Shown: positions 1 through 6,483 of the stretch, piece by piece
Position numbering within the stretch: position 1 is the first letter of the stretch
Layout of the letters: the number at the start of each line of letters is the position of its first letter
Assembly: GCA_045537695.1 (NCBI GenBank)
Contig: JAZSQB010000030.1
Coordinates: forward strand, 1-39,927
Origin: RGIG2041 sp045537695
GTDB taxonomy: Bacteria; Bacillota; Clostridia; UBA1381; UMGS1253
Direction: 5' to 3'
DNA: 39,927 nucleotides
Notes under the pieces: generated by a model
What the model was told of the DNA's origin: nothing
Databases searched by the model: none
Seen by the model: the letters and a program-made list of their open reading frames with translations, nothing else
Made by a program: the position numbers and the translations under genes

Positions 1-432
1 AACCTTGTTTGCAGACTTTGCAATACCGATTGCACCTTCTGCTGCTGCAAAGGACTCGTGACCTGCGAGGAATGCAAAGCAAGTTGTTTCCTCACGCAGG
101 AGCATGCTTGCGAGGTTACCGTGACCGAGACCAACCTTACGATCGTCAGCAACGCTTCCCTTGATGCAGAATGCCTGCAGACCTTCACCGATGATTGCAG
201 CTGCATCAGCCGCGTTTGTAACGCCGCGCTTGATTGCGAGTGCTGTACCCATGATATAAGCCCAGCAAGCGTTCTCGAAGCAAATCGGCTGAATACCCTT
301 AACGAGGTTGTAAACATCAATACCCTTGTCTTCGCAAATCTTTCTTGCTTCTTCCAAGTCCTTGATGCCGTTTGCATTTAATACTTCATTGATATGTCCA
401 ATTCTTCTTTCATAACTTTCAAATAAAGCCAT
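1..432 (-). CDS. GGGtGRT-family protein, 5' part (runs off the window)
   Basis: This is the N-terminal 144 residues of a gene that continues beyond position 1. The visible part begins MALFESYERRIG and carries the conserved stretches FENACWAY (about residues 41-48), DDRKVGLGHGNLASMLLREET and LAGHESFAAAEGAIGIAKSANK. I recognise these from the family named GGGtGRT protein, a conserved protein of anaerobic Firmicutes of unknown biochemistry that usually sits beside a NifU-like scaffold. The naming motif is C-terminal and lies outside the window. The start is the ATG at 430-432, with AAGGAGG at 441-447. The gene is 32 bases downstream of the NifU-like gene on the same strand and is probably cotranscribed with it. 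A role linked to Fe-S clusters is inferred only from that pairing. Confidence 0.8.
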   Translation of the reverse strand, partial: MALFESYERRIGHINEVLNANGIKDLEEARKICEDKGIDVYNLVKGIQPICFENACWAYIMGTALAIKRGVTNAADAAAIIGEGLQAFCIKGSVADDRKVGLGHGNLASMLLREETTCFAFLAGHESFAAAEGAIGIAKSANKV

Positions 433-464
433 TTTTATATCCTCCTTATCTTCTTAAATTCGAA

Positions 465-1157
465 TTACTCAGCTCTCGGGTCGATAACCTTAACGGCATC
501 GTCAAATCTGCCGTACTGACCGGAAGCCTTCTGGAGTGCTTCGTCAGCAGTCATACCCTTTTTGATGTTTTCCATCATCTTGCCGAGGTGAACGAACTTG
601 TAGCCGATAATGAGGTCTTCATCGTCGAGTGCAATCTCGGTGATATAGCCTTCTGCAAGCTCGAGGTAACGCGGACCCTTTGCCTTTGTGGAGAAAACGG
701 TACCTGTCTGGCTACGAAGGCCCTTACCGAGGTCTTCAAGACCTGCGCCAACCGGCAATCCGCCTTCGGAGAACGCTGTCTGTGTACGACCGTAAACGAT
801 CTGCAAGAACAGCTCGCGCATAGCGGTGTTGATCGCGTCACAAACGAGGTCAGTGTTGAGCGCTTCCAAAAGTGTCTTACCAACGAGTGCTTCACTTGCC
901 ATAGCGGCAGAGTGTGTCATACCAGAGCAACCGATTGTTTCTACCAGAGCTTCCTCAATGATACCTTCTTTAACATTAAGTGTCAGCTTGCAGGCACCCT
1001 GCTGCGGTGCACACCAACCGATACCGTGGGTCAGACCGTTGATATCCTTAATTTCCTTAGACTCTGTCCATGCACCTTCCTGCGGAATCGGCGCCGGACC
1101 GTGCGCTACGCCCTTTTTCACGCAGCACATGCTTTCAACTTCATGTGAATACATCAT
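465..1157 (-). CDS. NifU-like Fe-S cluster assembly scaffold protein
   Basis: A 230-residue protein resembling the NifU N-terminal (IscU-like) scaffold domain, which holds nascent Fe-S clusters on cysteines before transfer to apoproteins in the cytoplasm. Cysteine-bearing segments are visible at MCCVKKG (near residue 11), GWCAPQQGACKL (about 47-58) and IGCSGMTHSAAMASEAL (about 75-91). The last has the scaffold-like pattern of a cysteine followed by a small-residue helix. This is the longer Clostridial variant (about 230 residues against about 130 for IscU), typically paired with the GGGtGRT protein that follows here. Two ATG codons are adjacent (1155-1157 and 1152-1154), preceded by AGAGGTG. 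No cysteine desulfurase (NifS or IscS) lies nearby in the window. Family assignment is good; cluster-scaffold function is inferred from the family. Confidence 0.8.
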   Translation of the reverse strand: MMYSHEVESMCCVKKGVAHGPAPIPQEGAWTESKEIKDINGLTHGIGWCAPQQGACKLTLNVKEGIIEEALVETIGCSGMTHSAAMASEALVGKTLLEALNTDLVCDAINTAMRELFLQIVYGRTQTAFSEGGLPVGAGLEDLGKGLRSQTGTVFSTKAKGPRYLELAEGYITEIALDDEDLIIGYKFVHLGKMMENIKKGMTADEALQKASGQYGRFDDAVKVIDPRAE

Positions 1158-1198
1158 CTGATTTACACCTCTTCTAATTTATTCTGCATAGTTCTCTT

Positions 1199-1235
1199 GT
1201 GTTAAAAACACTATTGATAATATTTTAACACTATT
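1199..1235. promoter_or_regulatory. Direct repeat upstream of the nifU-like operon (possible operator)
   Basis: AACACTATT occurs at 1207-1215 and again at 1227-1235, exactly 20 bases apart, about two helical turns. The first copy also forms an inverted repeat, GTGTT-AAA-AACAC, at 1199-1211. The site lies about 40-80 bases upstream of the minus-strand nifU-like start, where a regulator could bind. I could not identify a convincing -35/-10 pair for that operon. The regulator is unknown. Confidence 0.35.
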
Positions 1236-1297
1236 TTGTCCTGATGGCAAGTAAAAAATACCATTTTGTAAAAATTCTAAGAGCTGCGCTGTCAGAT

Positions 1298-1326
1298 TTA
1301 ACAAAGCATTGTTTATTTTATATAAT
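1298..1326 (+). promoter_or_regulatory. Sigma-A promoter of the lipoprotein gene
   Basis: TTAACA at 1298-1303 and TATAAT at 1321-1326 are separated by 17 bases. Transcription would start near 1333, leaving a leader of about 65 bases before the ATG at 1399. Confidence 0.7.
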
Positions 1327-1367
1327 AAAGCCGTCAGGAGATGGACATATAGAAAGTAATTCACACT

Positions 1368-1390
1368 ATCCTTTAATGAATGAAAAGGAT
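1368..1390 (+). promoter_or_regulatory. Leader hairpin enclosing the ribosome binding site
   Basis: ATCCTTT (1368-1374) is perfectly complementary to AAAGGAT (1384-1390), with a 9-base loop. The right arm is the presumed Shine-Dalgarno sequence of the lipoprotein gene that starts at 1399. The stem is only 7 base pairs and AU-rich, so it could lower or tune translation (for example by temperature) rather than block it. Confidence 0.35.
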
Positions 1391-1398
1391 GAACTTTT

Positions 1399-2268
1399 AT
1401 GAAAAAACTTTGCAAAATGGGCATGGCAATGTTACTTTTCCTTTGCCTGACAGCTTGTGCCACGCTACCAAAACAGCAATGCGATAACAAAAAGCAGACG
1501 CACCCGCGCGTAGTAAAGCTGTTTGCGCCAGAGGCGGCGGACAACGTAAACTATCAGGGCAACTATGACTTCGACGCGGACGGACAACCGGAAGAAATAG
1601 AACTGGCGATTTCTTCCGTAACGGACCCGTGGTATGATGAAACGATTGCAGGTGTATACGCTTTTGATATGGATACAAGCGACGGTCTACTCGACCTCGG
1701 TGTTGTCACTGTAGAGTACAGTGCGGATCCCGCATTGCGCATCTTCCGCTACAATGCAGATTTGACACAGCATTCCTTTGCTTCCTACAATCACGATGAG
1801 AATGGATACACTGAACCATTCGATAGATTTGGGTTAGGCTACGCCATCAACTACTATTTTGCATTTGACGATGCTGGCGTGCTGACAGTCGAGTCGCAAA
1901 CAGAAAGTAGCGGTATGTGGAGTATATACAAAACATACAAAGCCGATGCAAACGGCGTATGGACAGAGGTTTTAAAGGAAAAATATGAAATTTTACCGGA
2001 TTTCTTCACTATGCACGCAAAAGGTTGGCATCCAGAAGAACCAGCGGAAGCCGAAATGTGGCACAAGGGTTATGTAAAGGCATATATCGATTATTCCAAT
2101 TCGGAAATGACCTTAAAAGCAGGCGAATACTTTAAGCCGCTTTATGATGACAGAAAGAACAACATCTATATAGAAAAAGAAAACGGCGAGGGCGGATGGA
2201 TGAATATTGACTATACTTCCTTCAACCGCGAGGCATTAAACACGTATTTCTTTTCCGTTGCAGGCTAA
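1399..2268 (+). CDS. Predicted lipoprotein of unknown function
   Basis: A 289-residue protein with a lipoprotein signal peptide: a basic start (MKKLCK), a hydrophobic core (MAMLLFLCL) and the lipobox LTAC, with the lipidated cysteine at residue 20. It should be anchored to the outer face of the cytoplasmic membrane. A DFDADGQPEE segment at about residues 53-62 resembles the Ca-binding loops of FG-GAP or dockerin-type repeats, which often occur in such lipoproteins as DFDGDG variants. The rest is acidic and rich in aromatic residues, with no enzyme motif I recognise. It is a single-gene unit with its own promoter (1298) and terminator (2275). Function unknown. Confidence 0.75.
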   Translation: MKKLCKMGMAMLLFLCLTACATLPKQQCDNKKQTHPRVVKLFAPEAADNVNYQGNYDFDADGQPEEIELAISSVTDPWYDETIAGVYAFDMDTSDGLLDLGVVTVEYSADPALRIFRYNADLTQHSFASYNHDENGYTEPFDRFGLGYAINYYFAFDDAGVLTVESQTESSGMWSIYKTYKADANGVWTEVLKEKYEILPDFFTMHAKGWHPEEPAEAEMWHKGYVKAYIDYSNSEMTLKAGEYFKPLYDDRKNNIYIEKENGEGGWMNIDYTSFNREALNTYFFSVAG

Positions 2269-2274
2269 GTTAAA

Positions 2275-2311
2275 AGTCAGGCATACCACAAGGTATGCCT
2301 GACTTCTTTTT
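2275..2311 (+). terminator. Rho-independent terminator of the lipoprotein gene
   Basis: A perfect 13-base-pair stem (2275-2287 with 2292-2304) closes a 4-base loop and is followed by a T-rich tract. It starts 6 bases after the stop codon. Confidence 0.9.
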
Positions 2312-2317
2312 CCCTCT

Positions 2318-2452
2318 CTATTTTTCTATCCCTTTATAAATAATCACAATAACATCATTCGATGCGTTTTCACTCCTTTCCTCTATCAGATAGCCTTCGC
2401 CGTCATAAGTCCAGTAGTATTTCGCGCCGTCGATAACGTCAAGTGAAAAGGC
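2318..2452 (-). pseudogene. C-terminal remnant of a lost gene
   Basis: On the minus strand there is a 44-codon open stretch ending in TAG at 2318-2320. It reads protein-like (for example KYYWTYDGEGYLIEER and NDVIVIIYKG) but has no start codon: upstream the frame runs into a low-complexity A/T tract that adjoins the tRNA promoter. I read it as the 3' end of a deleted gene, possibly a secreted or lipoprotein-type protein like its neighbour. Chance openness cannot be excluded at this length. Confidence 0.4.
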
Positions 2453-2486
2453 ATAAAAAAAATTTTCAAAAATTTTAAAAAAAGTA

Positions 2487-2515
2487 TTGACAAATCATTA
2501 AACAGCGATTATAAT
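2487..2515 (+). promoter_or_regulatory. Consensus sigma-A promoter of tRNA-Lys
   Basis: TTGACA (2487-2492) and TATAAT (2510-2515) match the consensus perfectly and are separated by exactly 17 bases. They lie 22 bases before the tRNA, as expected for a strongly expressed stable RNA. Confidence 0.9.
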
Positions 2516-2537
2516 ATTAAAAGTGTTCAAGAGACAC

Positions 2538-2613
2538 GCACCATTAGCTCAGTTGGTAGAGCACCTGACTCTTAATCAGGGTGTCCACGGTTCGAGCCCG
2601 TGATGGTGTACCA
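2538..2613 (+). tRNA. tRNA-Lys (anticodon CTT)
   Basis: A 76-base tRNA with encoded CCA. The acceptor stem GCACCAT/ATGGTGT has a G-U first pair, the D stem is GCTC/GAGC, and the T arm is CACGG-TTCGAGC-CCGTG. The anticodon stem CCTGA/TCAGG closes the loop CTCTTAA, which places CTT at positions 34-36 and reads the Lys codon AAG. It is a single-gene transcription unit with its own promoter and terminator. Confidence 0.97.
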
Positions 2614-2614
2614 G

Positions 2615-2645
2615 AAAAAGCATCGACTTTGGTCGGTGCTTTTTT
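2615..2645 (+). terminator. Terminator of tRNA-Lys
   Basis: The stem AAAAAGCATCGAC (2615-2627) pairs with 2632-2644, with one G-U pair and a 4-base loop, and ends in a T run. It begins one base after the tRNA CCA. Confidence 0.88.
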
Positions 2646-2765
2646 GTATTTCTGCATAAAATATATGGTGCGATACCAACTGAGCTTGCGAAGTTGGGGC
2701 GCCCCTGCCTGGTTGCCCACTTATTCTTCAAACGCAATTTTTGTGATTTCCTTTTACCTCCGCGG

Positions 2766-2794
2766 TTGACTTTATCGCCAATTCACTATATAAT
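2766..2794 (+). promoter_or_regulatory. Sigma-A promoter of the wecG-tmk operon
   Basis: TTGACT (2766-2771) and TATAAT (2789-2794) are separated by 17 bases. The strong ribosome site AAGGAGGG follows at 2810-2817. Confidence 0.8.
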
Positions 2795-2823
2795 AGAAGC
2801 AGCACAAACAAGGAGGGATTTCC

Positions 2824-3564
2824 TTGCGGGAAACAATTAATATTTTAGGCGTTTACATCGACCGTGTCACCCGTACGCAAGCACTTGAAAAGTTGACCGG
2901 ATTTTTGGAAACCGAAAACACGGACATTGTGTTTACTCCGAATTCTGAAATCATACAGGCAGCATACAAGGACAAGGCGTTCAAAAACCGCTTAAACAGC
3001 GCAAGTCTCAACATCGCGGACGGCATCGGCGTGGTATATGCATCCAGAATTTTAGGTATACCGCTCAAAGAACGTGTGGCAGGCTTTGATTTAATGTGTG
3101 CCTTTATGGGCGTATGTGCCGAAAAGGGCGCACGCGTGTTTTTATTCGGCTCGAAGGAAGGCGTTGCCAAGGAAGCGGCGGACGAGCTTTTGCGCCGGCA
3201 CTCAAGTTTAAATATTTGTGGTATGCGTAACGGCTATTTTACCGATGCCGACACGGACGATATTATCGCGCAGATGAACGCGTCCAATCCGGATGTCATT
3301 TTGGTTTGCCTCGGTGCACCGAAGCAGGAAAACTGGATTTACGATAATGCGCCGAAATTAAATACCAAGATTATGATGGGCTGCGGCGGCAGCCTGGACG
3401 TGCTCGCTGGCAGAGTCGAGCGCGCGCCGGAAAGGTGGCAAAAGCTAGGTCTGGAGTGGGCATACCGCTTAAAGAAAGAACCAAAGCGCTTTTGGCGTAT
3501 GACTGCACTACCGAAATTTGGCTTAACAGTATTATGCAAAGGTTGGAAATTCAAGGAGAAATAA
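2824..3564 (+). CDS. WecG/TagA/CpsF-family glycosyltransferase (GT26)
   Basis: A 246-residue enzyme of the GT26 family. Members transfer N-acetylmannosamine, or a related sugar, to undecaprenyl-diphospho-GlcNAc at the cytoplasmic membrane face. This forms the linkage or first repeat of wall teichoic acid or secondary cell-wall polysaccharide. Family motifs are present: TPNSE (residues 38-42), ADGIGV with the probable catalytic Asp66, the APKQENW segment, and the C-terminal RAPERWQKLGLEW..RL signature. The start is TTG at 2824, set by AAGGAGGG at 2810-2817. tmk follows after one base. A ManNAc transferase fits the CsaB-type pyruvyltransferase at 31536, since pyruvylated ManNAc is the known ligand of SLH domains. 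The exact sugar is inferred. Confidence 0.9.
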   Translation: MRETINILGVYIDRVTRTQALEKLTGFLETENTDIVFTPNSEIIQAAYKDKAFKNRLNSASLNIADGIGVVYASRILGIPLKERVAGFDLMCAFMGVCAEKGARVFLFGSKEGVAKEAADELLRRHSSLNICGMRNGYFTDADTDDIIAQMNASNPDVILVCLGAPKQENWIYDNAPKLNTKIMMGCGGSLDVLAGRVERAPERWQKLGLEWAYRLKKEPKRFWRMTALPKFGLTVLCKGWKFKEK

Positions 3565-3565
3565 G

Positions 3566-4237
3566 ATGGGTACTTTATTTGTAATAGAAGGCGTAGACGG
3601 CGCAGGCAAAGCAACACAGACGGCAAAGCTGATTGAGCGTTTGGAGGCAGAAGGCAAAAATCCGTTAAAGCTCTCCTTCCCCGACTACGAAAACAAATCT
3701 TCTGACATTGTAAAAATGTATTTAAACGGCACCTTTGGAGCACACGCAGACGATGTAGGTGCCAAAGCGGCATCGACGTTTTTTGCCATCGACCGCTATG
3801 TGTCCTTTAAGACGCGCTGGGAGGCGGACTATAACGCAAACCGCGTCATCGTTGCCGACCGCTATGTGACTTCGAATATGATTCATCAGGCATCCAAGCT
3901 CGATACCATTGAGGCAAAGGAAGCCTTTATCGAATGGCTCGCCGATTTTGAGTACGGCATCTATAAGCTACCGCCACCGAGCAAGGTTATCTTTCTCGAT
4001 ATGCCGCCCACCTATGCAGCGGAACTCACCAAAACACGCGCCAACAAATCCACGGGCGAAATGGTGCAGGATATTCACGAAAGTGACCGTGTCTACATTC
4101 AAAAGAGCTATGACAATGCTCTTTGGGTGGCGAAGCGCTACGACTGGCACATCATTAGCTGTGTGCGCGACGGACAAATCCGCACTATTGACGACATCGC
4201 CGAAGAAATTTACGCATTTTTTATGCACTGCGAATGA
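3566..4237 (+). CDS. tmk: Thymidylate kinase
   Basis: dTMP kinase, 223 residues, phosphorylating dTMP to dTDP for DNA synthesis. The P-loop GVDGAGKAT spans residues 9-17 and has Ala after the catalytic Lys15 where most P-loops have Ser or Thr. I recall the GKATQ form from a subgroup of long Clostridial Tmk proteins, so I do not read it as damage. The nucleoside-site motifs FAIDRY and VADRYVTSN are intact. The ATG at 3566 overlaps nothing but lies one base after the upstream stop, and AAGGAG sits inside the 3' end of wecG (3553-3558), implying cotranscription. The combination with a cell-wall glycosyltransferase has no obvious metabolic logic. Confidence 0.93.
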   Translation: MGTLFVIEGVDGAGKATQTAKLIERLEAEGKNPLKLSFPDYENKSSDIVKMYLNGTFGAHADDVGAKAASTFFAIDRYVSFKTRWEADYNANRVIVADRYVTSNMIHQASKLDTIEAKEAFIEWLADFEYGIYKLPPPSKVIFLDMPPTYAAELTKTRANKSTGEMVQDIHESDRVYIQKSYDNALWVAKRYDWHIISCVRDGQIRTIDDIAEEIYAFFMHCE

Positions 4238-4370
4238 TGCATTATAGAAGACGCTAGTACCCCCCTTCCAAAGAAAGTTGCAAACTATATTAAAAGCATG
4301 CAACCGTATCAAATACGATGGTGTATATACCATAATTTTTTTAAATACTACCCACAAATTTATTTTTGTA

Positions 4371-4399
4371 TTGCAGAAAATAAATCGTTGTGGTATACT
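4371..4399 (+). promoter_or_regulatory. Promoter of the preQ1 riboswitch-queT transcript
   Basis: TTGCAG (4371-4376) and TATACT (4394-4399) are separated by 17 bases, with an extended -10 (TGG before the hexamer). The start would fall near 4406, at the first base of the aptamer. Confidence 0.75.
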
Positions 4400-4405
4400 G
4401 TTTCG

Positions 4406-4448
4406 CAGTGAGTTCGAAACCATCCTCACTTAAAACAAAACTAAGGAG
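4406..4448 (+). ncRNA. PreQ1-I riboswitch controlling queT
   Basis: A compact class I preQ1 aptamer. The P1 stem AGTGAG (4407-4412) pairs with CTCACT (4425-4430) around a 12-base loop TTCGAAACCATC. The A-rich tail TAAAACAAAACTAAGG follows and folds back onto the loop in this pseudoknot class. The tail ends directly in the ribosome site AAGGAG (4443-4448). Ligand binding should therefore hide the ribosome site, giving translational repression of the queuosine-precursor transporter when preQ1 is abundant. Class and target gene agree with well-known examples. Confidence 0.88.
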
Positions 4449-4456
4449 CAATGAAA

Positions 4457-4930
4457 ATGAAAAAAACAAAATTTCTGACACAGGCGGCGCTCATTGCCGC
4501 ACTGTATGTTGTGCTGACGCACGTAGCAAACGCGCTCGGCCTTGCCAGCGGCGCAGTGCAAATCCGCTTTTCCGAAGCGCTGACCGTGCTGCCGCTCTTT
4601 ACCCCTGCCGGCGTGCCGGGGCTCACTGTCGGTTGCTTTCTGGCAAATTCGCTGACCGGCTGTGCACCATGGGATATCGTATTCGGCACACTTGCCACAC
4701 TGCTCGGCGCGCTCGGTACGCGCTGTCTGTCTAAAAAAAGCGTATGGCTCGCGCCAATCTATCCGATTTTGGCAAACACGCTGATTATACCATTCGTGCT
4801 TACATACGTCTACGGTCTAACCGATGCGATGTGGTATCTGTTTTTGACCGTCGGCATCGGTGAAATTCTTTCCTGCGGCTTGCTCGGCATTCCGCTCGCG
4901 AAGGTGCTGGAGAAAAGAAAACTGTTTTAA
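4457..4930 (+). CDS. queT: QueT-family queuosine precursor transporter
   Basis: A 157-residue integral membrane protein of the QueT family, the substrate-binding S component of an ECF-type transporter believed to import a queuosine precursor such as preQ1 or preQ0. It has about five or six hydrophobic segments and the family feature QIRFSEALTVLPLFTP near the N terminus. An in-frame ATG at 4451 is only 2 bases from AAGGAG, whereas the ATG at 4457 has an 8-base spacing, so I choose 4457 (MKKTKFLTQ). It is monocistronic, under the preQ1 riboswitch, and closed by the terminator at 4936. No ECF module genes lie in the window; a shared module elsewhere is expected. Confidence 0.92.
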   Translation: MKKTKFLTQAALIAALYVVLTHVANALGLASGAVQIRFSEALTVLPLFTPAGVPGLTVGCFLANSLTGCAPWDIVFGTLATLLGALGTRCLSKKSVWLAPIYPILANTLIIPFVLTYVYGLTDAMWYLFLTVGIGEILSCGLLGIPLAKVLEKRKLF

Positions 4931-4935
4931 ACTGT

Positions 4936-4972
4936 AAAAATGTGCAGTTCCAATCGAACTGCACATTTTTAT
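4936..4972 (+). terminator. Terminator of queT
   Basis: A perfect 15-base-pair stem (4936-4950 with 4956-4970) with a 5-base loop, A-rich on the left and T-rich on the right. It could act on both strands. Confidence 0.92.
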
Positions 4973-5042
4973 TTAGTGATATAAACCTTACAGAACAACA
5001 CACCGATCGTTCCACACATACACAATGCAAACCAACATCGTA

Positions 5043-5139
5043 GGAGACGTTCACGAACGTCCCTTTTTTGACACCATATTCACGGCAGGTGAAACCCTCC
5101 ACCGTCTGCGACGGTCCCCCTCCCTTTAGGCAAGGGAGG
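5043..5139. repeat. Cluster of three hairpins, probable intergenic repeat element
   Basis: The 246-base gap between the queT terminator and the udp stop holds no gene I can support. It contains three perfect short inverted repeats: GACGTTC/GAACGTC (5046-5061), followed by CCC and six Ts; ACCGTC/GACGGT (5101-5115); and CCTCCCTT/AAGGGAGG (5119-5139). The last, with its GGTCCCCCTCCC context, resembles dispersed intergenic elements common in gut Clostridia. That resemblance is from memory and there is no second copy in this window. The first hairpin could also terminate plus-strand transcription. Confidence 0.4.
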
Positions 5140-5216
5140 CAAACCACCCCCGCCATACAAACACAATTTATATCAAACGATAATCTTGTCGGCTTGCACT
5201 GTTCTAATTTCATTTC

Positions 5217-5984
5217 CTATTCCCTATCCTTGCGAATCAATTCCCGAATCGCTTCAATCGCGGTTAAAATGGCAGGTTCGGTGTCATGGTGGATGCTATT
5301 TTCAAGTCCCTTGTCCTGGCGGTTCTGGTTGCCGATGGTCAAAAGCACCGTGCCCGTACGCACATCGAGGTAGCTGCCGAGCACAAATAGTGCCGCCGAC
5401 TCCATCTCCGAGGCTTTGACGCCGAGTTTGCCGTACGCTTCCCACTTTTGCAAAAGCTCGTGCGAAACCGGCATTTTCTCCGGCTCGTGCTGACCATAGA
5501 ACGAATCCTTCGACTGCACAATACCGGTATGGTAGGTATAACCCGTACGCTTTGCGGCATCCACCAGCGCACATGTCACGTCAAAATCCGCTGCCGCCGG
5601 AAACTCAATCGGCGCATACTCGCGCGTCGTGCCCTCCTGGCGCACCGATGCGGTTGCAATCACCAAATCACCGCCGCACACTTCCAAAGACATTCCCCCG
5701 CACGTGCCGACGCGGATGAACGTATCTGCGCCGCAACGCACCAATTCCTCCACGGCAATCGCCGCCGAAGGGCCGCCGATGCCCGTGCTTGTCACACTGA
5801 CCTTTTCACCGTCGAGATACCCCGTATAGGTTACATATTCGCGGTTGTCTGCAATCAGCTCTGCATCGTCAAAATACGCCGCGATTTTACTGCACCGCTT
5901 CGGGTCGCCCGGCAAAATCACGTATCTGCCGCAATCCCCGTGCCTTAGTCCGATATGGTACTGCTTATCTGTAGAATAAATCAT
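5217..5984 (-). CDS. udp: Uridine phosphorylase-type nucleoside phosphorylase
   Basis: A 255-residue NP-I family phosphorylase that cleaves uridine (and perhaps other nucleosides) with phosphate to the base and ribose-1-phosphate, in pyrimidine salvage. Motifs seen are PGDPKR (residues 25-30, phosphate site), STGIGGPSAAIAVEEL, RVGTCGG, and the ASEMESAAL segment that binds ribose. The GIGGPS and EFPA segments resemble E. coli Udp more than purine phosphorylases. The start is the ATG at 5982-5984 with GGGGAG upstream; a possible earlier start would extend further into cdd. It overlaps the 3' end of cdd by 20 bases, so the two are translationally linked. Together they turn cytidine into uridine and then uracil. 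Confidence 0.88.
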   Translation of the reverse strand: MIYSTDKQYHIGLRHGDCGRYVILPGDPKRCSKIAAYFDDAELIADNREYVTYTGYLDGEKVSVTSTGIGGPSAAIAVEELVRCGADTFIRVGTCGGMSLEVCGGDLVIATASVRQEGTTREYAPIEFPAAADFDVTCALVDAAKRTGYTYHTGIVQSKDSFYGQHEPEKMPVSHELLQKWEAYGKLGVKASEMESAALFVLGSYLDVRTGTVLLTIGNQNRQDKGLENSIHHDTEPAILTAIEAIRELIRKDRE

Positions 5985-6381
5985 ACTTCTTCTCCCCCTC
6001 ACCGAATGCATACGGTAACAGCTCCGCCAAAGTATATTCGCGGATTTCCGTTTCGCTTTTTACAAGATAGACAGGACAATCCTTGTCCGCAAATTCCGAA
6101 AGCACCTGACGGCATGCGCCACAGGGCATACACCAATCCGTTTTGTCCTTGCCGCCCGCAACTGCAATCGCAAGCACCTTTTTCTCCCCTGCGCTAACCG
6201 CGGAGAAAATCGCACTGCGCTCGGCACAGTTTGTCATTCCGTAGCTGATATTTTCCACGTTCGCGCCCGTATATGTTTTTCCGCTTTCACACAAAATCGC
6301 CGCACCGACCTTGAACTGCGAGTACGGTGCATAGGCGTTTTCCCTTGCCGCAAGGGCAAGCAAAGCCAGTTTTTCTTTCAT
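5965..6381 (-). CDS. cdd: Cytidine deaminase
   Basis: A homotetramer-type cytidine deaminase of 138 residues, converting cytidine and deoxycytidine to uridine and deoxyuridine. The zinc site is intact: CAE (Cys52, with catalytic Glu54) and PCGACRQ (Cys87 and Cys90). The substrate loop NAYAPYS (15-21) and the NVEN motif (41-44) are present. I choose the ATG at 6379-6381, correctly spaced from AGAGGTG; an in-frame GTG nine bases upstream overlaps that ribosome site and is less likely. It is the first gene of the cdd-udp operon, with a strong promoter at 6402-6430. Confidence 0.94.
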   Translation of the reverse strand: MKEKLALLALAARENAYAPYSQFKVGAAILCESGKTYTGANVENISYGMTNCAERSAIFSAVSAGEKKVLAIAVAGGKDKTDWCMPCGACRQVLSEFADKDCPVYLVKSETEIREYTLAELLPYAFGEGEKKYDLFYR

Positions 6382-6401
6382 CGTCAACACCTCTTGATTT
6401 C

Positions 6402-6430
6402 ATTGTATTTTATATCGGAACTCTTGTCAA
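6402..6430 (-). promoter_or_regulatory. Promoter of cdd-udp
   Basis: On the minus strand, TTGACA (6425-6430) and TACAAT (6402-6407) are separated by 17 bases. The -35 box shares five base pairs with the -35 box of the divergent yfcE promoter. Confidence 0.85.
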
Positions 6431-6452
6431 TATTTTTATTCTATGGTAAAAT
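6424..6452 (+). promoter_or_regulatory. Promoter of the yfcE-type gene
   Basis: TTGTCA (6424-6429) and TAAAAT (6447-6452) have a 17-base spacer and an extended TGG before the -10. The -35 overlaps that of the divergent cdd promoter. Confidence 0.78.
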
Positions 6453-6483
6453 GAATCATAACGAAATCACGGAGGATTTACAT

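Noticed and set aside
2581..2769. Open frame starting inside tRNA-Lys
   Set aside because: It overlaps the tRNA and its terminator and has no ribosome site.
4310..4350. Terminator of tmk at ATGGT..ACCAT followed by a T run
   Set aside because: The stem is only 5 base pairs around an AT-rich loop; too weak to annotate, although some terminator between tmk and the queT promoter is expected.
4800..5213. Minus-strand open frame across the queT terminator and the triple-hairpin segment
   Set aside because: It crosses a strong terminator and the 3' end of queT; no family features.
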